From positions 1 to 64,000 of the forward strand of contig JAHDXO010000021.1 in assembly GCA_023382975.1 (NCBI GenBank): DNA of 64,000 nt, written 5' to 3'. Source of the stretch: Pirellulaceae bacterium (GTDB lineage Bacteria; Planctomycetota; Planctomycetia; Pirellulales; Pirellulaceae). Below the pieces are notes generated by a model. It was not told where the DNA came from and did no database searches. It was given only the letters and a program-made list of their open reading frames with translations. Position 1 is the stretch's first letter, and each line of letters starts with the position of its first letter. The position numbers were made by a program, and so were the translations under genes. Shown in pieces: positions 51,951-58,845 of this stretch.

Positions 51951-52835
51951 ATGAGACGACGTGAGCTATTGGTCGGTGCTGGTGCGTCCTTGCTGGGCGC
52001 CTCACTGTTTCCGTTGCGCTGGGTGGCAGCCGAGGAGAAGAAGCGGCAACGGGTCTTGTACTTCACCCGCAACGTCGGCTACTACCATTCGGTCGTGGTG
52101 CGCAAGGACGACGCGCTGAGCCATTCCGAGCGGATCTTGGTCGAGTTGGGCAAGCAGCACGGTTTCGACGTCGATTGCACCAAGGACGGCCGAGTCTTCG
52201 ACGGCGACCTGGACCAATACGATGTAATCGCGTTCTACACCAATGGCGATTTGACCGAGCCCAATCCGCAGAACGAGCCGCCGATGACGGCGGCGGGCAA
52301 GCAGCGACTGCTGGACGCGGTTGCCGCGGGCAAGAGCTTCGTCGGACTGCATTCGACGTGCAACAGTTGGCGCTCGCCCGGACCGGGCGATCAACCGAAC
52401 GAGAAGATCGATCCGTTCCTGGCGATGCTGGGCGGCGAGTTCGTCGCCCACGGGCCGCAACAGAAGGCCCTGATGCGAGTCACCTCGCCCGGCTTTCCCG
52501 GCCTGAAAGGCATCGGCGATTCCTTCGAGTTGCTGGAAGAATGGTACGCCATGAAGAACTTTGCCCGGGATCTGCACGTCGTCCTGGTCCAGGAGACCGC
52601 CGGGATGCAGGGCGCTTGTTACCAACGTCCGTCGTTCCCGTCGACGTGGGCGCGGATGCAAGGCAAAGGCCGCGTGTATTTCAACTCGATGGCCCACCGC
52701 GAAGACGTTTGGGAGTCCGATCCGTTCCAGCAGATCCTGCTGGGCGGTATGGCGTGGGCGCTGGGGAACGTCGATGCCGACATCACCCCGAACGTTGAAA
52801 AGGTCACGCCCAACGCCTGGCAACTGAAGAGCTGA
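51951..52835 (+). CDS. Exported ThuA-domain protein
   Basis: A 294-aa protein with a Tat-type signal (MRRRELLVGAGASLLGA). The ThuA fold (class I glutamine amidotransferase-like) is seen in RVLYFTRNVGYYHS, YDVIAFYTNGDL, GKSFVGLHSTCNSW, FLAMLGGEFVAHGP and the terminal QQILLGGMAWALG. ThuA proteins are linked to trehalose/sugar use and common near DUF1080-type genes; a reaction is not known. GGAGGAATCGACG before the ATG decides the start. It is divergent from the DUF4838 gene. Confidence 0.9.
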   Translation: MRRRELLVGAGASLLGASLFPLRWVAAEEKKRQRVLYFTRNVGYYHSVVVRKDDALSHSERILVELGKQHGFDVDCTKDGRVFDGDLDQYDVIAFYTNGDLTEPNPQNEPPMTAAGKQRLLDAVAAGKSFVGLHSTCNSWRSPGPGDQPNEKIDPFLAMLGGEFVAHGPQQKALMRVTSPGFPGLKGIGDSFELLEEWYAMKNFARDLHVVLVQETAGMQGACYQRPSFPSTWARMQGKGRVYFNSMAHREDVWESDPFQQILLGGMAWALGNVDADITPNVEKVTPNAWQLKS

Positions 52836-52887
52836 ACTGGCTTTCCAACCATCAGGCATTGTGACCATGCACTACAGCGCAGACCCG

Positions 52888-52961
52888 TTGGAGTTCACGC
52901 TTCAGCTTGTCTCGCCCGGCTTTCCAACCACCGGACACGGTGAACCGTGAACTCCAGCGCG
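52888..52961. repeat. Forward and reverse copies of the GGAGTTCACGCTTCAGC repeat
   Basis: Forward copy 52888-52914 and reverse copy CGTGAACTCCAGCGCG ending at 52961, able to form a stem between the convergent ThuA and small membrane-protein genes. Confidence 0.8.
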
Positions 52962-52970
52962 GACCGCCCG

Positions 52971-53195
52971 TCACAGCAGCAGTAGCGACACGATCAGCGC
53001 ACCGCCGGCCAATAGTGCAAGAGCGCGCCAGCGGTGCCGGACGGATCTCAAGCCGGCACGACGGGCCAAGTGGTCGATGTGGTGCTGCGCCTGCTCGCGG
53101 GTAGCGCCGGTTTCCTCGCAGTACAGTTCGATGGCGTGCTCGGTACTGCCTTCGCGGAGCAACAGCAGGATCAGCTCGGTTGGATCGTCATGCAT
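52971..53195 (-). CDS. Small tail-anchored membrane protein
   Basis: A 74-aa protein. The first ~50 residues are helical and resemble short planctomycetal proteins with an 'A-I-x-L-Y-x-E-E-T-G-A' motif (AIELYCEETGATREQAQ); the last ~18 residues form a membrane segment (ALALLAGGALIVSLLLL). It could be tail-anchored. No neighbouring partner is clear. Moderate confidence, since the start codon has only a weak ribosome site. Confidence 0.65.
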   Translation of the reverse strand: MHDDPTELILLLLREGSTEHAIELYCEETGATREQAQHHIDHLARRAGLRSVRHRWRALALLAGGALIVSLLLL

Positions 53196-53761
53196 GGCGG
53201 TATCTCGCGGCGATGGTTCAGGCAGGCGAAGCTTGTCGCCCAGCGTGAAATCCGTCGATCCGGTGTGTCAAGGTTGAAGTTTCAAGCGGGCTGAATTCGG
53301 TTGGAACGCTGCGAACAACGGGGGAGGCGTCTCGGATCCGCCGGTACGAACGCCTGTGAACATTCCGGCCATTTGGTCCGGAACGAAAGCCCACGCCGGA
53401 GCCACCGGGGGGCTTACGTTTCTATTCTCGACCAAATTGTAGTTGGTCAACGGATTCTTGCAACGTCGAATCCCGCCCCGGCGTTCTTTCGGGTCCGCTT
53501 GAAACGGGGTTGATGAAGACAACGACGATGCCGGCCGGGTTTTGCCGAAACGACCATTCATTCACGCGGTGTGGCAACTGACGATTCCGCGCGTTCTCCG
53601 GTTCCAAGCGTTTGCTCCGCATCGTATGTCTGATGGGGTTGTCCCCGAGGAAGGGGAGTGCGGCGATATGTTCCAGCTCTTTGGAGGCGGCAACCGAATT
53701 CAAACATGAATCAACGGATTGCCTTCGACATCCGAACCCCCAGAACACTAGGAGTGTGCTT
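53196..53761. other. Intergenic region before the barrel-protein gene
   Basis: No gene I can support in 566 bp; short frames on both strands lack domain or codon signal. A small perfect inverted repeat, GACCAA-N7-TTGGTC, lies at 53430-53448. AGGAG at the right end serves the next gene. Confidence 0.5.
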
Positions 53762-54667
53762 ATGTCTGGTATCCCTTGCCATCCTCCCTCGTCCGGGCGA
53801 CGATTCCGAAGTTTTCGGACTCTTCCGCGGACACGGTTCTTGCTCGCCTTGTTCTGCCTGACGGTTATGTCTGTTGTGACATCCGGCCGTGTGTCAGCCA
53901 GCGACTGGGTTTGTGGTAGCGAATTCCCGACTTGCGGCCAGTCCGATCAAAAATTGGATTTGCTGGACGACGATGCGTACTACGTCGAGGATGACGGTTG
54001 CGAATACTGCGGGGACGGCGACGCAGTCCGCTGGACGTTGATCCCTTGGATCGCCGGGACGCATATCGACGGGGCTACGACCGAGGGCGGCTTTGCCTAC
54101 GGCCTCACGGGCGGCTATCGCCTGACGGATTCGGTCGGCGCATTTGGCGCGTTCGGCTTCAACCATACCGACGATCGGACGCAGTTTCTGGGCACCGTCG
54201 GACTGCAGAAGTTTGGCAATCCGTATGGATGCACGTTTCAGGAGCGGGCGACGGTATGGGGCTTCTTCGATTACTTCCGTGACGACAATGTAGACGACGA
54301 AGCGTACCAACTGCGTTTCAACATGGGATACGTGTTTGCCGATTACGTCGAGGCAGGAGCGACATTCTCTATCGACGTCGGGGACGACGCGATCTCGCTG
54401 ACGCCGTTCGGCGGTGCGACGCTGATGTACCCTGGAGGATCGTTCGTCGGAGGCTATTACAACAGGGCGATCGGACGATACGAGTTCTTTGGCCAGTTGG
54501 GCTACTCGGACGCCGTCGACAACGTGGCGGGTTCGATCGGGCTGAAACGTCCGATCGGCGATCGTGCCAAGGCCTTCGTCGGGGTGGCGGGTGCCGGCGA
54601 CGACAGTCTCAGCGGCGCGCTTGGCATGGAATTCGGCCTTGGCCGAAACAACGTTTGGCAATATTGA
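53762..54667 (+). CDS. Exported outer-membrane-barrel-like protein
   Basis: A 301-aa protein with a long basic signal region (hydrophobic part about residues 28-45, ending VSAS). The mature region begins with an acidic, cysteine-containing segment (CEYCGDGDAVRW) and then a series of glycine/aromatic-rich amphipathic strands (GGFAYGLTGGYRLTDSVGAFGAFGF, GYVFADYVEAGATFSI, GGYYNRAIGRYEFFGQLGYS), ending GRNNVWQY. The pattern suggests a beta-barrel in the outer membrane. No transport motif is recognised. AGGAG lies upstream of the ATG. Confidence 0.68.
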   Translation: MSGIPCHPPSSGRRFRSFRTLPRTRFLLALFCLTVMSVVTSGRVSASDWVCGSEFPTCGQSDQKLDLLDDDAYYVEDDGCEYCGDGDAVRWTLIPWIAGTHIDGATTEGGFAYGLTGGYRLTDSVGAFGAFGFNHTDDRTQFLGTVGLQKFGNPYGCTFQERATVWGFFDYFRDDNVDDEAYQLRFNMGYVFADYVEAGATFSIDVGDDAISLTPFGGATLMYPGGSFVGGYYNRAIGRYEFFGQLGYSDAVDNVAGSIGLKRPIGDRAKAFVGVAGAGDDSLSGALGMEFGLGRNNVWQY

Positions 54668-54977
54668 AAGGCGGAGCCGGGCCCTTGTTCTCTCGTTAGA
54701 CCGTTTCGTGCGGAAGACCGTGAAACGCGGCTGCAACTCCAGGCGGCCGCGTTTCCGTCTTCCTGAACCAATTCGATCGCTTCATCTCGCACGCTCCGCC
54801 CGTCGCGCGCGGTGGCTTCCGACCGCCGATGCCAGCGGTGATGGCACTTGGACGGTTCTTCGCCTGCGACCGCCACGGGTTTTGAAAACCGAAATGGCGT
54901 TGTCTCGATGCGGCGGTTCTGATACAAGCCGCGGTCGATTTTTCTAGACCCGTCCATCACCCCGAGGAAAGCCAAGG
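54668..54977. other. Intergenic region after the barrel-protein gene
   Basis: 310 bp with the terminator-like hairpin at 54712-54763 and no gene. The ribosome site of the next gene is AGCCAAGG. Confidence 0.5.
54712..54763 (+). terminator. Long hairpin, probable terminator of the barrel-protein gene
   Basis: GGAAGAC(cg)TGAAACGCGGC pairs with GCCGCGTTTC(c)GTCTTCC in a ~19-bp stem, about 45 bp after the stop codon. A T-run is missing, so the terminator role is inferred. Confidence 0.5.
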
Positions 54978-56249
54978 ATGGCACGTTCCCGGAGGAAGCA
55001 GTCTACCGCGCAGTATCTGGTCGGCTTGGCCGCTTTCGGACTTCCCGAACCGTTGCGGCGAATCGTTGCCAGCCGGTTGGGGGCCCCTGTGACCCTGTTG
55101 TTGGCCTTGGTGACAGCCGCGTCGGGCGTTGTTTCGGTGGATTGGTCGGGCGGCGCACCCAAGGTGGAGATCGATCGGCAGCGGGCCCAGGAAGTCACGC
55201 AACACGTCGCGGGTCGAGTGGATTCGGTTCGTGCCCTGATGGGCCAGTCGCACGACGGGCCGATGCTGACGGCGCTGTTGGGCGAATTGGCGGGCCTGAA
55301 CGACGGCAGTCGGGCCGCGACACCCCCCCCTGCCGGAAACCCGCCGATTCTGTGGTTCGGTTCGGAATCTCCTTCGCTTCCGCCCGCCCGGGCCGCTACC
55401 CACACGCGCCGGGGCGACGCGATCCGGATCGCGTCGTTCAATATCCAGGTCTTCGGAACCTCGAAGATGGCCAAGCCCGAAGTGATGGGCATCTTGGTCG
55501 ATGTTGCCCGGCGGTTCGACATCGTCGCCATCCAGGAGATCCGCTCGGTCGACGATTCGATCGTGCCGAATTTCGTGGCGATGATCAACACCAACGGCGC
55601 AAGATACAGCTACTTGATCGGTCCTCGGCTGGGCCGGTCCAACAGCAAGGAACAATACGCCTTTGTGTTCGACACGAACCGGATCGAAGTCGACGGGCGC
55701 TGTGTCTACACGGTGCCGGATCCGCAGGATCTGTTGCACCGCGAGCCGATGGTGGCGCGGTTTCGGGTCCGCGGCGTGCCGCCGGAGCAAGCCTTTACGT
55801 TCTCGCTGGTGAACATCCACACGGATCCGGATGAAACCGATACGGAACTGGATGCCTTGGCCGACGTGTTCGTCGGAGTGCAACGCAACGGCAGCGGCGA
55901 AGACGACGTGATCTTGCTGGGCGATTTGAACGTCGACGAGTATCAACTCGGACGGCTCGGAAAACTGCCCAACGTCGTGCCGGCGATCACGGGCGTGATG
56001 ACCAACACTCGGCTGAACCGCATGTACGACAACATCGTCTTCAATCGTGCGGCGACGGTCGAGTACGCAGGACGCTTCGGCGTGCTGAATCTGATGACCG
56101 AGTACGGGCTGACCGTCGAGCAAGCTCTGACGGTATCCGATCACCTGCCTGTCTGGGCTGAATTCAGCGTCTACGAAGGCGGCACGGGTCCGCTGGCCCG
56201 CCTGCCCAACGAGACGCCGCGCTACGGCGAAGCCACCTACGTGCGGTGA
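54978..56249 (+). CDS. Endonuclease/exonuclease/phosphatase-family protein with membrane segment
   Basis: A 423-aa protein. One hydrophobic segment lies at about residues 36-53 (APVTLLLALVTAASGVVSV), so it is probably membrane-anchored or exported. The EEP (DNase I-like) domain occupies about residues 150-410, with all key motifs: IASFNIQVFG, VAIQEIR, the LLGDLNVDE aspartate pair (near 315) and the terminal VSDHLPVWAEF histidine (near 387). It could be an extracellular nuclease or a phosphodiesterase of other kind. GGCACGTT context and AGCCAAGG before the ATG mark the start. Confidence 0.82.
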   Translation: MARSRRKQSTAQYLVGLAAFGLPEPLRRIVASRLGAPVTLLLALVTAASGVVSVDWSGGAPKVEIDRQRAQEVTQHVAGRVDSVRALMGQSHDGPMLTALLGELAGLNDGSRAATPPPAGNPPILWFGSESPSLPPARAATHTRRGDAIRIASFNIQVFGTSKMAKPEVMGILVDVARRFDIVAIQEIRSVDDSIVPNFVAMINTNGARYSYLIGPRLGRSNSKEQYAFVFDTNRIEVDGRCVYTVPDPQDLLHREPMVARFRVRGVPPEQAFTFSLVNIHTDPDETDTELDALADVFVGVQRNGSGEDDVILLGDLNVDEYQLGRLGKLPNVVPAITGVMTNTRLNRMYDNIVFNRAATVEYAGRFGVLNLMTEYGLTVEQALTVSDHLPVWAEFSVYEGGTGPLARLPNETPRYGEATYVR

Positions 56250-56435
56250 CGCAAGCACCCGGCGAAGAAATGGGACGTCGCTTCGGACGCTTGAGAAGCC
56301 CAGAATCGCGTGAATGCGGCTGCATACCGGTCCGACTAGCCGCCCGTTTCGGGTTGTGTTAGAACCATGACAGCGTGCCGGTGACGAATGGCGGCGCGAT
56401 GCATTTCCGAGTTTCTTCCCCGAGGCGAATTGACC

Positions 56436-57737
56436 ATGGTATCGGCTGACAATCGGATGGGCGATTTCTCCGCGCGTTCTTCGCTTCCGCTGCTGGTGCG
56501 GCTGTCGTTGATGATGTTCTTGCAGTACTTCGTCCAAGGCTGCTATCTGCCGATCGCCGCGTTGTACGTCGACCAAACGCTGGGGTTCTCGGCTCAGGAG
56601 GTGGGCTTTTTCGTCGCCGCCCTGGCGGTCGGTCCGATCCTGGCGCCGTTCGTCATCGGGCAGATCGTGGACCGGGCGTTCTCGACCCAGCGAGTGATGG
56701 CGTTCTGCCATCTGGCTGGCGGAGGGTTGATGCTGGCCCTGTTTTTCCAACGGGACGTTTGGCCGGTGATCGTGCTAGGAACGCTGTATTCGGTGCTGTA
56801 CGTGCCGACGATGATGCTGTCGAATTCGCTGGCCTTCCGCCATCTGGGCAACGGCGAGTTGGAGTTCCCGTGGATCCGGCTGTTCGGCACAATCGGGTTC
56901 ATCGTGCCGGCGTTTCTGATCGAGCTGTGGTGGCTGCGCGGGCTGGAAGGCGTCGAACTGGCCAATGCCCGCGGGATCGCGTTTGCGATGTCCGGAGCCA
57001 TCGGCATCGTGATGAGCGTCTACTGCCTGACCCTGCCGCACACGCCGCCGCAGCCGAACCAACAGCACGCGTACGCACCGGGCGTGGTGATGGCCATGCT
57101 GCGGGAGCGGCATTTCCTGGTGATCGTCACGGTCACCTTCTTCATCTGCATCGCGCATCAGTACTTTTTCGTGTTCAACAGCGTCTTTCTCCGCGACATT
57201 CTGGACAGCGGCGGGTGGAAAGAGGCAGGCGAACAGATGATCAGTTCGCTCGGCCAGTGGTGCGAAATCCTGGTGATGGCCTTCCTGGGCTTCCTGCTGA
57301 AAAGCCTGGGGTACAAGCGGACGTTGATTCTCGGCGCGTGCGCCTACATGCTGCGGTTCGTCCTGTTTTCGCTGGTCTTCAGCCTCGATCCGCCGTTCGT
57401 GGGCAAGCTCGTGTTGGCGGGGTTCGGCCAAGCCTTGCACGGTTTCTGCTTCGGTTGTTTCCTGGCGGTCGGCTATATGTACGTCGACCGGATTTCGCCG
57501 CCGGACGTCCGAGGCAGCATGCAGAATATCTACGGCGTGTTCTTCGTCAGCATCGGATTCCTCGTCGGCGGATTGGTGGGCGGAGTCGTGGGCGACTGGT
57601 TCACCACGGAGGTGGACGGCGTGCGGTTGCGCAACTGGACGGGCATCTGGCTCAGCGGCTCGATTCTCTGCGCCGCCTGCGTCGCCGCCCTAGCGGCCTT
57701 CTTCCCGTCCAAACCTCCGTTGCGCCAAGCCTCGTGA
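56436..57737 (+). CDS. MFS permease, nucleoside:H+ symporter type (NupG-like)
   Basis: A 433-aa, twelve-segment major facilitator. The N-terminal YFVQGCYLPIAALYVDQTLGF region and the FPWIRLFGTIGFIVPA helix match the NupG/XapB nucleoside:H+ symporter branch. Planctomycetal relatives are annotated likewise, but substrate may be other than nucleosides. GAGGCGAATTGACC precedes the ATG. It stands alone and converges on the SWIM gene. Confidence 0.83.
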   Translation: MVSADNRMGDFSARSSLPLLVRLSLMMFLQYFVQGCYLPIAALYVDQTLGFSAQEVGFFVAALAVGPILAPFVIGQIVDRAFSTQRVMAFCHLAGGGLMLALFFQRDVWPVIVLGTLYSVLYVPTMMLSNSLAFRHLGNGELEFPWIRLFGTIGFIVPAFLIELWWLRGLEGVELANARGIAFAMSGAIGIVMSVYCLTLPHTPPQPNQQHAYAPGVVMAMLRERHFLVIVTVTFFICIAHQYFFVFNSVFLRDILDSGGWKEAGEQMISSLGQWCEILVMAFLGFLLKSLGYKRTLILGACAYMLRFVLFSLVFSLDPPFVGKLVLAGFGQALHGFCFGCFLAVGYMYVDRISPPDVRGSMQNIYGVFFVSIGFLVGGLVGGVVGDWFTTEVDGVRLRNWTGIWLSGSILCAACVAALAAFFPSKPPLRQAS

Positions 57738-57757
57738 ACGAGGGAGCGGCGAAACGC

Positions 57758-58681
57758 TTATTTCCGTTTCTTGGGCGTGCGGGAGGAACCTGCCTTCGCG
57801 GTTGATTTCTTCGGCGGCGCGGCTTTCTTCTCGACCTCCGTCGCGGTTTTCGCGCGGATCGTTGCCTTTTTCGAGCCGGCGGTCTTGGTCTTCGAAACGG
57901 GACGCTTGGACACCACTCGCTTGCGGCGCACGGGCGGATCGGCGACCGCTGGTTCCGCCGGCGGGCTGCCGGCATTGTCCAAGTCGATGCCGAACAGAGC
58001 GCCCAAATCGTCCTCGGCCAACGCCCGACCGCCGCCGGAAAGCGCTTGATCGAGATTGCCGTCGGCCACCGCTTGGCTGATCAGTTCCCGATGATCGACG
58101 TCCCGCAGCGTGAACAGCAACTCGGGTTCTTCGTCCAGACGCGAACCGATGCCGTAAAGTACCGCCGCTGCGTGCTTGCACAGCCAAGCCCAATCGGGGC
58201 AACTGCAGTTGATCTTGATCTCTTTCGGCGACGGGAACAGACCGTCCTTTTGCCGCGTCAGACGCTGCATCACTCCCTTGGACAACCGGCCCTGGAGCAG
58301 ATCCATCAGGGAATCGACCGCCTGCGAACAGTCGCGCGTGATCGCCTGCCAGTCGCGGGCGTTCAGTTCGTCGATCTGAATCGTGACTTGGTAGATTTCC
58401 GAGCCGCTGACGAGGGCTTCGACCTTGCCGGAGGAGATCTGTAGATCGATCACCGAACCGTTGCGGACGTAGGTGCGGCCCCTTGGCAAGCGATTCTCGA
58501 AGTCGCTGTAGCTGTCGAGGTTGTCGCACCAGGCTTTGCCCCAGAACGTCTTGGCGATCGTCCGACCGGCGAGCGAAATGGGCTTCAGTGAACGGCCTTG
58601 TTTGCTGAGTTTTGCCGCAACACGATTGGCTTTCGCGCGGCGCTGGGCTACCGAAACGTAGGGCCTCCATCCTCCGTACAT
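57758..58681 (-). CDS. SWIM zinc-finger protein with basic tail
   Basis: A 307-aa protein that begins MYGGWRPYVSV and carries the SWIM motif CSCPDWAWLCKH (about residues 158-170; pattern CxC...CxH), expected to bind DNA or protein. The last ~70 residues are Lys/Ala/Pro-rich (KKAAPPKKSTAKAGSS) and intrinsically disordered, like histone-H1-type tails. AGGAGAATTGGG precedes the ATG. An SNF2-family ATPase gene lies 164 bp upstream in transcription order; this pairing of SWIM and SNF2 proteins is frequent in bacteria and suggests a shared nucleic-acid-remodelling role. Confidence 0.9.
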   Translation of the reverse strand: MYGGWRPYVSVAQRRAKANRVAAKLSKQGRSLKPISLAGRTIAKTFWGKAWCDNLDSYSDFENRLPRGRTYVRNGSVIDLQISSGKVEALVSGSEIYQVTIQIDELNARDWQAITRDCSQAVDSLMDLLQGRLSKGVMQRLTRQKDGLFPSPKEIKINCSCPDWAWLCKHAAAVLYGIGSRLDEEPELLFTLRDVDHRELISQAVADGNLDQALSGGGRALAEDDLGALFGIDLDNAGSPPAEPAVADPPVRRKRVVSKRPVSKTKTAGSKKATIRAKTATEVEKKAAPPKKSTAKAGSSRTPKKRK

Positions 58682-58845
58682 CCCAATTCTCCTGGAAAAT
58701 GCCGTCTTGCCAGAATCAAAGTTGCACCAACTTAGCACCCGCCATGCGATTTTCGCAACAGCATTTCCCGCCGCGCCAACGTTGGACAGGCTGCCAGTCT
58801 GTCAACCGATCTGCCCAAGAACGACGCGCGAACCCTTCGCCCGCC

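Noticed and set aside
53268..53561. 97-codon leftward frame before the barrel-protein gene
   Set aside because: Proline/arginine-rich, no start signal and no domain; looks non-coding.
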